Below are positions 18,012-26,951 of a DNA stretch of 64,000 nucleotides, in pieces. The DNA comes from an uncultured Clostridia bacterium (lineage in GTDB: Bacteria > Bacillota > Clostridia > Oscillospirales > Ruminococcaceae). A program made the translations under genes and the position numbers. The first letter of the stretch is position 1. Every line of letters begins with the position of its first letter. The stretch spans positions 97,282 to 161,281 of the forward strand of contig CANQKW010000002.1 in the NCBI GenBank assembly GCA_947624555.1, in the 5' to 3' direction. Under the pieces are notes generated by a model. That model had not been told where the DNA came from. It worked only from the letters and a program-made list of their open reading frames with translations, and did not search any database.

Positions 18012-18893
18012 TTGATAGATATAACATACAGTGCGCCTCCAAAGGAAAAAACGGCGGTTGCTTTAGGATATTTTGACGGACTTCATTTGGGACACGTTTT
18101 TGTGATAAACTGTGCAATAATGAACAGAGACCTTGCTCCGGCGGTTTTCACATTTAACTGTGACACCACGCTGCCGAAATTCCAAAGTCCCGAAGATATA
18201 GTTTCCTTTGAAAATAAATGCGAAATGCTGGATAAAATGGGCATTAAGTATCTGTTTGCCCCGGATTTTGCGGAGGTCTGCGGATTATCGGACGAGGAAT
18301 TTGTAAGAGAAATTCTCGTAAAAAAGCTCAATGCGGCGTTTGTGTGCTGCGGAAGGAATTTCCGTTTCGGAAAAAACGGCAGCGGCACTCCCGAACGGCT
18401 TGAAATGTTGGGAGAAAAATACGGTATCTTTGTGAAAATAGCCGAGGACGTTTGTCTTGACGGCAAGCTTATCAGCTCTACGCATATCAGAGAGCTTATC
18501 AGGAACGGCGAAATCGAACAAGCCAACAGACTTCTCGGTTATGAGCTTACATTCGGACTGCCTGTGGTTCGGGGAAACGAGCTTGGCAGGACGATAAATT
18601 TCCCCACAATAAACCAGATAATTCCCGAAACAAATATAATCCCCCGTTTCGGCGCTTACAAAAGTTATGTAAGGATAAACGGGAAAATTTATCGGGGGAT
18701 TACAAATATCGGCGTCCGTCCTACTGTCAGCGACAACGAAAATGTGGTTATGGAAACGTATATAATTGATTTCAGCGGCGATTTGTACGGACAGAAAATT
18801 GCAGTTTCGCTTGTGAAATTTCTTCGTGACGAACGAAAATTTTCAAGTCTGGACGAGCTTAAAAAACAAATCTCGGAAGATCTAATGAAATAA
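18012..18893 (+). CDS. ribF: bifunctional riboflavin kinase/FMN adenylyltransferase
   Basis: RibF converts riboflavin to FMN and then FAD. The N-terminal adenylyltransferase domain has the nucleotidyl motif GYFDGLHLGH (about residues 19-28) and later SSTHIRELIRNGEIEQANRLLG. The C-terminal kinase domain has GNELGRTINFPTIN and NIGVRPT. Length is about 293 aa, as usual. The start is set at TTG 18012 because AGGTGA at 18001-18006 fits it; a GTG at 18003 lacks its own site. It follows truB in the conserved truB-ribF order. Confidence 0.95.
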   Translation: MIDITYSAPPKEKTAVALGYFDGLHLGHVFVINCAIMNRDLAPAVFTFNCDTTLPKFQSPEDIVSFENKCEMLDKMGIKYLFAPDFAEVCGLSDEEFVREILVKKLNAAFVCCGRNFRFGKNGSGTPERLEMLGEKYGIFVKIAEDVCLDGKLISSTHIRELIRNGEIEQANRLLGYELTFGLPVVRGNELGRTINFPTINQIIPETNIIPRFGAYKSYVRINGKIYRGITNIGVRPTVSDNENVVMETYIIDFSGDLYGQKIAVSLVKFLRDERKFSSLDELKKQISEDLMK

Positions 18894-18904
18894 GGGTGAT
18901 AAAA

Positions 18905-20359
18905 ATGAATGAAGTAAGAACACGTTTTGCGCCAAGTCCTACGGGTTATATGCACATAGGAAATCTCAGAACGGCGCTTTATACCTATCTTCTTGCAAAG
19001 AAAAACGGCGGAAAATTCATATTGAGAATTGAAGATACCGACCGTGAGCGATATGTTGAGGGCGCAGTTGACGTTATCTATAAAACTTTGCGTGACTGCG
19101 GACTTAATTGGGACGAGGGACCCGATGTCGGCGGAGAATACGGTCCTTATATCCAGAGCGAGCGTATGGGAATGTATAAGGAATACGCACAAGAGCTTGT
19201 TAAAAAGGGTAAGGCATACTACTGTTTCTGCACTAAGGAGCGTCTTGAAGAGGTGTCCGAGGCACAGAAAGCGGCAGGAAGTTCCGCTTTGATGTATGAC
19301 AGACATTGCCGCAATCTTTCCAAGGAGGAAATTGAACGAAATCTGTCAGAGGGAAAGCCTTATGTTATCCGTCAGTCAATCCCTCTTGAAGGTTCTACCT
19401 CTTTTCACGATGAGATTTACGGTGATATTACGGTCGAAAATTCCATTCTTGACGACCAAATTCTCCTCAAAACAGACGGTCTGCCGACTTATAATTTTGC
19501 AAATGTTGTCGATGACCACACTATGAAAATCACACACGTTGTCCGCGGAAACGAATATCTTTCCTCTGCGCCGAAATATAATTTATTGTATGAGGCTTTC
19601 GGCTGGGAGCCGCCGGTGTATATCCACGTTGAACACATTATGAAAGACGCTCATCATAAGCTTGCAAAGCGTGACGGCGACGCCTCGTTCCAGGATTTAA
19701 TGGAAAAAGGTTATCTTTGCGAGGCTGTGCTGAATTATATTCTTCTTCTGGGTTGGGCGCCCAAGGGTGAAAATGAAATTTATTCGCTCGATGAAATGGT
19801 AAAGGAGTTCGATATAAGAGGAATTTCCAAATCTCCTGCCATATTCGATCCGCTTAAATTAAAGGCAATAAATGCGCAGTATATAAGAGCCATGCAGCCC
19901 GAAGAATTTGTAAAATACGCAGAGCCTTATATCAGACAGGCGTGCAGCCGCAATATTGACATCAGCCTGCTTTGCGCAGGACTTCAGCCTCGCTGCGAGG
20001 TGTTTACGGATATTGCGCCGCAGATTGATTTTATCGACAATGTTCTTGATTATCCGCTTGAAATGTACGTTTCAAAGAAGAGCAAGACTACCCTTGAAAC
20101 ATCTCTTGACTGTCTGAATAAAATACTTCCCGTGCTTGAGGGCATTGAAGATTTTACCCGTGACAATATTCACGATAAGCTTATGGCTCTTGTCGAGGAA
20201 CTGGGCGTAAAGAACGGATTTTTGCTGTTTCCGTTGAGAATTGCCCTGAGCGGAAAGCAGGTTACTCCCTGCGGCGGCGTTGAGATTTGTGCAATTCTCG
20301 GCAAGGAAGAGTCCGTTTCGAGGATTAAAAAGGCAATTGAGCGGCTTTCGGCACAATAA
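18905..20359 (+). CDS. gltX: glutamyl-tRNA synthetase
   Basis: Class I aminoacyl-tRNA synthetase, 484 aa, charging tRNA-Glu (and possibly tRNA-Gln if gatCAB is present elsewhere). The HIGH-type motif is in APSPTGYMHIGNLRTALY at the N-terminus. The KMSKS-type motif is HHKLAKRDGD (about residue 255). The GluRS-type segment VDDHTMKITHVVRGNEYL is present and the C-terminal anticodon-binding helical domain is complete. ATG 18905 is preferred over GTG 18896 because of the AAGGG spacing. It starts 11 bp after ribF. Confidence 0.97.
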   Translation: MNEVRTRFAPSPTGYMHIGNLRTALYTYLLAKKNGGKFILRIEDTDRERYVEGAVDVIYKTLRDCGLNWDEGPDVGGEYGPYIQSERMGMYKEYAQELVKKGKAYYCFCTKERLEEVSEAQKAAGSSALMYDRHCRNLSKEEIERNLSEGKPYVIRQSIPLEGSTSFHDEIYGDITVENSILDDQILLKTDGLPTYNFANVVDDHTMKITHVVRGNEYLSSAPKYNLLYEAFGWEPPVYIHVEHIMKDAHHKLAKRDGDASFQDLMEKGYLCEAVLNYILLLGWAPKGENEIYSLDEMVKEFDIRGISKSPAIFDPLKLKAINAQYIRAMQPEEFVKYAEPYIRQACSRNIDISLLCAGLQPRCEVFTDIAPQIDFIDNVLDYPLEMYVSKKSKTTLETSLDCLNKILPVLEGIEDFTRDNIHDKLMALVEELGVKNGFLLFPLRIALSGKQVTPCGGVEICAILGKEESVSRIKKAIERLSAQ

Positions 20360-20443
20360 TTTCATTTGCGTTTCACGAAACTGTCACTTTTTTGATGTAG
20401 AATGGTATGAGGTAAAAAAGGTGATATTTCGGAGGATTTTTCG

Positions 20444-21394
20444 ATGATTGAAGTTAAAAACCTGTTTAAAAATTACGGGTCGCATACTGCGCTGAAAGGC
20501 ATAAGCTTTTGTGCGGAGGACGGCGAGGTATTGGGCTTTCTTGGTCCTAACGGAGCAGGAAAATCCACAACTATGAATATTCTGACAGGATGTATTTCAC
20601 CGTCAGGCGGAGAGGCAGTCATAAACGGCGAGAATATTCTCGAAAATCCTATGGCGGCAAAGAAAAATATCGGTTATCTGCCCGAAATTCCGCCGCTTTA
20701 TCTTGATATGACCGTTGACGAGTATCTGAATTTCGTATACGGACTGAAAAAGTGTAAGCTCCCAAAAAAATCGCACCTTGAAGAGATACGTGATCTGACC
20801 GGCATTGATGATGTCAGAAACCGCATTATACGCAATCTCTCGAAGGGATACAGGCAAAGAGTGGGACTTGCGCAGGCGCTTGTCGGAAATCCCAAGACGC
20901 TCATTCTGGACGAGCCGACGGTCGGACTTGACCCTAAGCAGATAATTGAAATGCGTTCCCTGATAAAAAGGCTGGGCAAAAATCACACGGTCATACTGTC
21001 GTCACATATCCTGCCGGAAGTACAGGCTGTCTGCGATAAGATAGTTGTTATCAATAACGGGGAACTGGCTGCGTTCGATACGGCTGAAAATCTTTCAAGA
21101 AAGCTCTCGGGAGATAATAAGCTGACAGTCCATATTGAAGGCGAGCGCAATAAGGTCGAAAAAATACTTAAGACCATTTCGGCTCTTGACAGGTATCACG
21201 TCAGCAGGACAGTCGAAGAAAATGTTACGGAATTTGAGATTGAGTCACGTGATAATACGGATATTCGTCGTGAGATTTTCAATAAAATGGCAGAAAACGG
21301 CTGTCCGATTTTGCTTATGAAGGGCAGCGAGCTTACTCTGGAAGAAATATTCCTAAAGCTTACCACGGGAGATTTTTACGGAGGTGAGGAATAA
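20444..21394 (+). CDS. ABC-2 transporter ATPase (GldA-like)
   Basis: A 316-aa ABC ATPase powering the permease encoded next. It has Walker A GPNGAGKSTT, a Q-loop near YLPEIPPLYLDM, the signature LSKGYRQRVGLAQAL, Walker B LILDEPTVGLDP and the switch His in SSHILPE. A C-terminal extension of ~90 residues is typical of ABC-2 exporters. It is the first gene of a four-gene set resembling GldA-GldF-GldG plus a DUF4340 protein. A weak TAGAAT box at 20398-20403 may be its -10. The ATG follows GGAGG; the permease ATG overlaps its stop. Confidence 0.92.
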   Translation: MIEVKNLFKNYGSHTALKGISFCAEDGEVLGFLGPNGAGKSTTMNILTGCISPSGGEAVINGENILENPMAAKKNIGYLPEIPPLYLDMTVDEYLNFVYGLKKCKLPKKSHLEEIRDLTGIDDVRNRIIRNLSKGYRQRVGLAQALVGNPKTLILDEPTVGLDPKQIIEMRSLIKRLGKNHTVILSSHILPEVQAVCDKIVVINNGELAAFDTAENLSRKLSGDNKLTVHIEGERNKVEKILKTISALDRYHVSRTVEENVTEFEIESRDNTDIRREIFNKMAENGCPILLMKGSELTLEEIFLKLTTGDFYGGEE

Positions 21395-22110
21395 TGACTG
21401 CGATAATTAAAAGGGAAATTTTGTCTTATTTCACATCGCCTCTGGGATATGTTTTTCTGGCAGTATTTTATGCGTTTTCGGGATTGTTTTTGTGGATGAA
21501 CTGCCTTTCTTCGGGAAGTGCGGAAATGTCGGGAGTTTTTTCGCTGATGTTTTACGTGATTTTAGTGATAATTCCCGTACTTACAATGAGGACTTTTGCG
21601 GAAGAACGCCGCCAGAATACCGACCGTCTTACTTTGAGCAGTCCGGTAAGTCTTTTCGGCGTGGTTATGGGCAAATTTATTGCTGCATTTTTCGTTTTTT
21701 TCTGTGCCTGCCTTATGCTCCTCTTATATGCAGTTTTTATTTCGGCGGCAGTAGGAGAGGGCGCAGAGTTCGGCTGGGCGTCATTCTGGGGAAATTTTGC
21801 CGCTATAATTCTGATGGGTGCGGCGTTTATTTCAATTGATATTTTCATATCAAGCCTTACGGATAATCAGATGATCGCTGCTTTGGGTTCGATAGGTTCA
21901 AATATTATGATTTGTATGTTTGATATAATTTCAAATTACATTTCAGACGACGGCGTGAAAAATGTAATAAATTCCTTGTCGGTTTACGGTAAATATCTGG
22001 AATTTAACCAGGGCATTTTCAGCCTGTTTTCCGTCGTATTCTTTCTGAGTATTTCGGGCGCATTTATTTTCCTTGCGACACGTGTTCTTGAACGTCGCCG
22101 TTGGGCGTAA
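21394..22110 (+). CDS. ABC-2 type permease (GldF-like)
   Basis: A 238-aa integral membrane permease with about six hydrophobic helices and the family start MTAIIKREILSYFTSPLGYVF. The cytoplasmic motif RTFAEERRQNTDRLTLSSPVS is typical of this COG1277 group. It pairs with the ATPase gene, whose stop it overlaps by one base. The substrate is unknown. Gliding motility itself is not expected in a Clostridium, so the Gld name only reflects family resemblance. Confidence 0.9.
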   Translation: MTAIIKREILSYFTSPLGYVFLAVFYAFSGLFLWMNCLSSGSAEMSGVFSLMFYVILVIIPVLTMRTFAEERRQNTDRLTLSSPVSLFGVVMGKFIAAFFVFFCACLMLLLYAVFISAAVGEGAEFGWASFWGNFAAIILMGAAFISIDIFISSLTDNQMIAALGSIGSNIMICMFDIISNYISDDGVKNVINSLSVYGKYLEFNQGIFSLFSVVFFLSISGAFIFLATRVLERRRWA

Positions 22111-22122
22111 GGAGGGAAAAGT

Positions 22123-23673
22123 ATGAAAAAAATCAAAAATTCCCCCGAGATTGAAAACGCTGCCGAAAAGTCCGAAGAAATCAGCGAAAAAGCCGCTGAA
22201 AACGATACCGGAAAGCCCAACAGAAAAAGTATAAGAAAGCACGGCGCTTTGTCTGTTGCTTTTACTGTGGCTGTTCTTGCGGGAATAGTCCTTCTTAACG
22301 TATTTGTAGGAATTATTTCCGACAAATTTGGCGCAAAAGCCGACCTTACTTCTACGGGTCTTTATTCGTTAGACCCGAAAACAGAAAATTACCTCGAAAA
22401 TTTTCAAAAAACCGATGTTTCGATTACAGTATTAAGTCCCGAAAAAAGCTTTTCGGATATGGGACTTTATTTTAAGCAGGTATGCGAAATACTTGATAAA
22501 ATTGATAAAAAAAGCGACCATATCACGCTTGACTATATTGATTTGATGAAAAATCCGACTTATGCGTCAAAATATTCGTCGGAGCAGCTAAGCGAGTCAA
22601 GCATTATCGTTGAGAATAAGCAAAACGGCAGATATAAAGTTCTTACGCAGAACGATTATTTCGGTCTGGATAATGAAATGGCGGCTTATTATTACTATTA
22701 CTACGGTTATATATTGGGTTCATCTATCGAGCAGTCGGCGTTGTCGGCTATTATGTATGTGTCGGACGAAAATCCCGTTAAAGTGGCATTTCTTGAAGGA
22801 TTTAACGAGAGCGACAGTTCGGCGCTGAAAAATCTTCTTTCCAAAAACGGCTATGATGTGGAGTCAGTCAACCTGATTAAGACCGTTGAAATCGACGAAA
22901 GTTTTGATTTTGCGGTAATTTATGCTCCGCTTGCGGATTATGACAGTTCTTCTCTCGAAAAACTGGACAAATTCCTTGATAACGGCGGCAAATACGGCAA
23001 GAATATTTATTATTTTGCGTCTACCTCGCAGCCGAAAACTCCGAATATTGACTCATTTTTAAGCGATTGGGGACTGTCCGTGGGATTTTCGGCGATAGGT
23101 CAGAGCAATTCCGAATACCGTATTCTGATAAATAGTCAGCAGACGGCTTATGCTCATTTACAGCAGATTGTCGAGTCGGATTATTACAAGGGCGGCGACG
23201 GCTATACAATGGGCGCTGATTTACGTCCTGTTTACACTCTTGAAAGGAGCAAAAACACGCTTGAAGTCCTTATGAAAACGTATGAGGGAGCGTTTTTGTT
23301 CCCGCTTGACGCAGATGAAAATTTTGAATTTGAGGAGGCGGAAACAGGCGTTTTCAACGATGTTGTAATGTCGGTAAAAACAGGCTCAGACGGGGCTGAA
23401 AGCAGAGTTTGTGCAGTGGGTTCAGATCAGCTTTCGGGAAGTTACTTTTTCTCATACCAAAACGCAGATAACACCGATTTTTTCATTGATCTGTTCAACA
23501 GCGTATCGGGCAAGGAAAACGGGTTAAATATCACCCCGAAGTCTGTTTCAAATATTACGTTTGATATGCAGGAGTCAACCGCAAATACGCTTGTAATAAT
23601 TCTCTGCATTGTTCTTCCTGCGGCGATAATCGTTCTGGGAATAGCAGTCTGGATCCGCAGGAGGCACAGATAA
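22123..23673 (+). CDS. GldG-like auxiliary protein of ABC-2 exporter
   Basis: A 516-aa protein with a charged cytoplasmic N-terminus rich in Glu/Lys (1-40) and a membrane helix at about 42-62. A large extracytoplasmic domain follows: TSTGLYSLDPKTENYLENFQKTDVSITVL is the typical start of the GldG ABC-type auxiliary domain. A C-terminal membrane helix spans about 488-510 and ends in RRRHR. In known sets this protein partners the ATPase and permease. The substrate is unknown. It starts 12 bp after the permease and its stop overlaps the next gene. Confidence 0.85.
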   Translation: MKKIKNSPEIENAAEKSEEISEKAAENDTGKPNRKSIRKHGALSVAFTVAVLAGIVLLNVFVGIISDKFGAKADLTSTGLYSLDPKTENYLENFQKTDVSITVLSPEKSFSDMGLYFKQVCEILDKIDKKSDHITLDYIDLMKNPTYASKYSSEQLSESSIIVENKQNGRYKVLTQNDYFGLDNEMAAYYYYYYGYILGSSIEQSALSAIMYVSDENPVKVAFLEGFNESDSSALKNLLSKNGYDVESVNLIKTVEIDESFDFAVIYAPLADYDSSSLEKLDKFLDNGGKYGKNIYYFASTSQPKTPNIDSFLSDWGLSVGFSAIGQSNSEYRILINSQQTAYAHLQQIVESDYYKGGDGYTMGADLRPVYTLERSKNTLEVLMKTYEGAFLFPLDADENFEFEEAETGVFNDVVMSVKTGSDGAESRVCAVGSDQLSGSYFFSYQNADNTDFFIDLFNSVSGKENGLNITPKSVSNITFDMQESTANTLVIILCIVLPAAIIVLGIAVWIRRRHR

Positions 23674-25190
23674 TGAGCAGAACTGCCAAAAACGCCGTTA
23701 TCGCAGGAGCAGTCGCTTTTGTGCTTTTGATTGCGGTAGCTATTCTCCTGCTTACTTCTCCCAAAGCGGCTGAAACGCCGTCCGAGGAAAATATCTCGCA
23801 ATCAACGGAGATTGAAGTGACAGGAAAATCTGCCGACAGCGTTATGAAAATTTCCGTAAAAAACGAGCAGGGAAGTTTCACTTTCGACAGAAAAACACGT
23901 GCGTACAATGACAGCGACGGCAACGTTCAGACAGCGTATTACTGGACAAGCGAACAGCTTTTGGGCGTCGGACAGAGCGACAGTGCGGTACGCAGCTTTA
24001 TTGAGGGATTTTCTGCTCTTACGGCAAAATGTCTTGTTGAGGAGAACGCCGACGACCTTGAAAAATACGGCTTGAAAGAGCCGAAAGCGGTTGTAAAAGT
24101 GACCTTTGACGATGACACGGAAATCGAGCTGTTTTTCGGCATAGAAAATCCGTCAAATACTTCGACGGTTTATTTCCGTGAGGGCAGCAGGGTTATGCTT
24201 GCGTACAGCAGCGATGTTTCGGGAGCTTTCAGAGATGTTAAGGATTATGCAAATCTGCTGATTACAAAGGCTCTTGAAAGCAGCGAAAACGTAGATTATG
24301 TTATCGTTGAGCGAAAAGATCTGGAAAATCCTGTTGAAATACGTTATATGTCGGAGATTGCGTCGGCGAGAAACGACGAAAATTATGTGATACCGACCTT
24401 GAATACACACCGGTTTGTCAAGCCGTATGAGGCAGAAATTGATGTTACAAAGGGCAGCTCGCTTTGCAACGGGGTTTGCGGTCTTACGATGAAATACTGC
24501 GCATATCTTGTTCAGAACGAAGAAAATCTGGCAAAATGCGGACTTTCCGACCCGTTTTGCACGGTGACATTCAGTTACGGCGGCGAGAAAAGAGTGCTCT
24601 TTTTGGGCGATAAGGTCAAGGAAATCGTAGGTGAACGCACCGAAAACTCTCCGCAGGTTTACGAGGTGACAGGGTATTATGCCGCACTTCAGGGCGTTCC
24701 GGGAATATTTGTTATAACGACACAATCTGCTCCGTGGTACAGCTTTAATCCTGCCGATTATATTTCAACAAGACCGCTTTCTCCGTATATTTACGGCTGT
24801 GAAAGCGTTGAAGTAACCATTTCGGACGAGGTTTATAAATTCGATATTGACTCTGATAATCAAAAATTCTTCTGCGGCGAAAAAGAGCTTGACGGAGATA
24901 ATTTCAAAAAGCTCTTTGAGCAGTTTTCGGGATCTGTCGGGGAAGAGGTGTACACGGGAGAAATAGTCGGCGCAAATACCGTATCGGTTAAATTCACGTA
25001 CAACGATGATTATGCAAAGCTCTACGGAACAAAGCAAAACACTTTGAGCTATTATGCGGACGGCGACAGAAAAAATATTGTGGCTCTTGACGGAAATACA
25101 ATATTCAAGGTTCGTTCGGTCTATACCGAAAGGCTAATTGAAAATGTCCGAAAGCTTTTGAACGGCGAGGAAGTAAATATTGCTTGGTAA
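23673..25190 (+). CDS. DUF4340 membrane-anchored protein of the Gld-like ABC system
   Basis: A 505-aa protein with one N-terminal transmembrane segment (about 6-28) and a long extracytoplasmic region. That region holds two or more DUF4340-type repeats. Each has a short beta stretch, a LTAKCLVEENADDLEKYGLKEP-like element (LxxYGL) and a charged strand (EIELFFG); the second copy is around ENLAKCGLSDPFCTVTFSYG. This family commonly sits beside GldG-like genes. The role may be assembly or substrate handling for the exporter; no catalytic motif is seen. The start overlaps the previous stop by one base. Confidence 0.82.
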   Translation: MSRTAKNAVIAGAVAFVLLIAVAILLLTSPKAAETPSEENISQSTEIEVTGKSADSVMKISVKNEQGSFTFDRKTRAYNDSDGNVQTAYYWTSEQLLGVGQSDSAVRSFIEGFSALTAKCLVEENADDLEKYGLKEPKAVVKVTFDDDTEIELFFGIENPSNTSTVYFREGSRVMLAYSSDVSGAFRDVKDYANLLITKALESSENVDYVIVERKDLENPVEIRYMSEIASARNDENYVIPTLNTHRFVKPYEAEIDVTKGSSLCNGVCGLTMKYCAYLVQNEENLAKCGLSDPFCTVTFSYGGEKRVLFLGDKVKEIVGERTENSPQVYEVTGYYAALQGVPGIFVITTQSAPWYSFNPADYISTRPLSPYIYGCESVEVTISDEVYKFDIDSDNQKFFCGEKELDGDNFKKLFEQFSGSVGEEVYTGEIVGANTVSVKFTYNDDYAKLYGTKQNTLSYYADGDRKNIVALDGNTIFKVRSVYTERLIENVRKLLNGEEVNIAW

Positions 25191-25240
25191 ATTACAGCGT
25201 TATTTTTAATGCTTAAACTTAAATACAGGAGGAAAATCAA

Positions 25241-25519
25241 ATGTCAGAAAATAAGCTTATGTTTTACAGAGGATTTCCGTTAATTCGCAGCGGAAATACG
25301 ATTTATTACGGCAGCGGCGGCGACGATTTTGCCGCAAAGCTTACGATCAAGGATACGAAAAAAATCGCAGACCTTGACGTACCCGAAACGATAATGGTAC
25401 AGCTTGTTCCCACAAGGGCGGGCGCAGATGTGTCAAAAGCGAAAAAGGGCGAATTTAACGGTTTCTACGAGGCTCTTGATGTTGCTCATGTCTGGCTTAA
25501 TCAAGCGCTTTTCGGCTGA
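25241..25519 (+). CDS. conserved-looking 92-aa protein of unknown function
   Basis: I do not recognise a family. The 92-aa protein is soluble, with a Gly-rich start (GFPLIRSGNTIYYGSGGDD), a central segment with alternating hydrophobic residues (AAKLTIKDTKKIADL, ETIMVQLV) and an aromatic C-terminus (YEALDVAHVWLNQALFG). It has a strong AGGAGG site six bases before the ATG, codon use like its neighbours, and a terminator right after. I therefore consider it a real gene. It lies 50 bp after the DUF4340 gene and may be co-transcribed with it. Confidence 0.75.
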   Translation: MSENKLMFYRGFPLIRSGNTIYYGSGGDDFAAKLTIKDTKKIADLDVPETIMVQLVPTRAGADVSKAKKGEFNGFYEALDVAHVWLNQALFG

Positions 25520-25540
25520 TTTTAAAGAATAATTTGCATC

Positions 25541-25580
25541 AAAAAATACGCCGCATTCTTCGTGAGTGCGGCGTGTTTTT
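25541..25580. terminator. bidirectional terminator between convergent genes
   Basis: An 8-bp perfect stem ACGCCGCA (25548-25555)/TGCGGCGT (25567-25574) has a T run on the plus side and an A run on the other, so it works in both directions. It ends the ABC-2 unit (plus) and the importer operon (minus). Confidence 0.88.
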
Positions 25581-26142
25581 ACAGATTGATAATATCATCG
25601 GCAAGACGTTCACATTCGGATAAATCGTGTGTTACAAGAACGACTGTCTTTCCGATGATTTTTTTTGCGGTATAGTCCATAACAAGATTTTTTGTATCGC
25701 TGTCAAGACCTTTAAAAGGTTCATCAAGGAACAAAATGTCATATTCAGCCAAAAGCGCACGTACAAGAGCAGTTCTTCGTTTCATACCGCCCGAAAGATT
25801 TCCTGCTTTTTTATTCGCACAGTCAAACAGACCGACATTTTCAAGATTTTCTTCGACCTGTTTTTTAGTGAAACGTTTACCCGTGACAAGCCGTATATTT
25901 GCGGATGCAGTCAGATTTTCGCAGAGCCTGTTTTCCTGAAAAACTGCGCTGATTTTGTCGCTTTCGCGGATCACTTCGCCGCTGTCGGGAGAAATTATCC
26001 CCATAAGAATATTAAGCAGCGTAGTTTTTCCGCATCCCGAAGCGCCAAGAACGGCGGTTACTTTTCCTTGCTTAAATTCGTACGAAAAGTCGGTAAGGAC
26101 CTTGTTTTCTCCAAAGGCTTTGCAAATTTTTACGGCTTTCAA
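25579..26142 (-). CDS. ABC importer ATPase (nitrate/sulfonate/thiamine-precursor type)
   Basis: A 187-aa ATPase subunit of a SsuB/TauB/ThiZ-like importer. Walker A is GASGCGKTTL, the signature is LSGGMKRRTALVRAL, Walker B is ILFLDEPFKGLD and the switch His is in VTHDLSE. It is slightly shorter than typical SsuB (about 240-260 aa) because it ends soon after the H-loop. The start is TTG at 26142 with GGAGG seven bases before it; longer readings run into the permease gene. It is the last gene of the operon transcribed from 28383-28411. Confidence 0.88.
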   Translation of the reverse strand: MKAVKICKAFGENKVLTDFSYEFKQGKVTAVLGASGCGKTTLLNILMGIISPDSGEVIRESDKISAVFQENRLCENLTASANIRLVTGKRFTKKQVEENLENVGLFDCANKKAGNLSGGMKRRTALVRALLAEYDILFLDEPFKGLDSDTKNLVMDYTAKKIIGKTVVLVTHDLSECERLADDIINL

Positions 26143-26155
26143 AACTTCGCCTCCG

Positions 26156-26902
26156 TCACATTTTTTCAATTCTCTTCTGTACAAGCTCTACTGCGAAAAT
26201 AAACAATTTCTCGCAGAGAAAGCTCAGCAATACCACAACAAATGTCCAGGCAAACAAATCTGCTGTTTCGAGATAAATCTTCGCCGAAAAGATTTTTTCG
26301 CCGATAGAGCCGTCGGGTATTCCGATAACCTCAGCGGCTATTCCCGATTTCCACGAAAGCCCGATAGCAAGCCGTGACGCAGAGCGAAAATACGGTAGGA
26401 GCTGAGAAAGATAAATTCCCGAAAATTTTCGTCCTGCCGGAATTTTGAAAATCCTTGACATTTCGTCAAGTTTCGGGTCAAGACTGTCAATTCCTTCCAG
26501 CATATTTGAGCATACTATCGGCACGCAGATCAAAACTGCCACAAGGACAGAAAGATTTTTCGAGCCTGCCCAAAACAGCGCCAAAATCGTAAAAGAGGCA
26601 ACAGGTATTGATTTCATTGCGGATATAAGCGGAGAAAAAAGCGTTCTTATTACCGCAAATTTTCCCGAAAGAGCCGCCAAAGCCGTGCCGAGAATCAGAC
26701 CTATAAAAAATCCCAGCAGAATTCTTCCCATAGAAAACAGCACGCTGCCCCGGAAATCAGATGAAGGCAGCAGCTCAAAAAGACGTGCTGCTGCGTCAAT
26801 AGGGGAAACGAGAAGTATCTTGCTGTTGATGCAGACGGAAAGTATCTGCCACAGTATCAGCCAGAAAATAACGCATAATGCTGTTATAAGAGATTTTTTC
26901 AT
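26156..26902 (-). CDS. ABC importer permease (SsuC/TauC/ThiX-like)
   Basis: A 248-aa membrane permease with about six helices. The BPD-type coupling motif region is EMSRIFKIPAGRKFSGIYLSQ followed by LAIGLSWKSGIAAEVIG, typical of nitrate/sulfonate/taurine-type permeases. It lies between the substrate-binding protein gene and the ATPase gene. The substrate cannot be read from sequence. Confidence 0.9.
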   Translation of the reverse strand: MKKSLITALCVIFWLILWQILSVCINSKILLVSPIDAAARLFELLPSSDFRGSVLFSMGRILLGFFIGLILGTALAALSGKFAVIRTLFSPLISAMKSIPVASFTILALFWAGSKNLSVLVAVLICVPIVCSNMLEGIDSLDPKLDEMSRIFKIPAGRKFSGIYLSQLLPYFRSASRLAIGLSWKSGIAAEVIGIPDGSIGEKIFSAKIYLETADLFAWTFVVVLLSFLCEKLFIFAVELVQKRIEKM

Positions 26903-26951
26903 TCGTTTGCCTCTCGCTTAAATCGCACATTTCCCCGTTTTTACGTGTATA

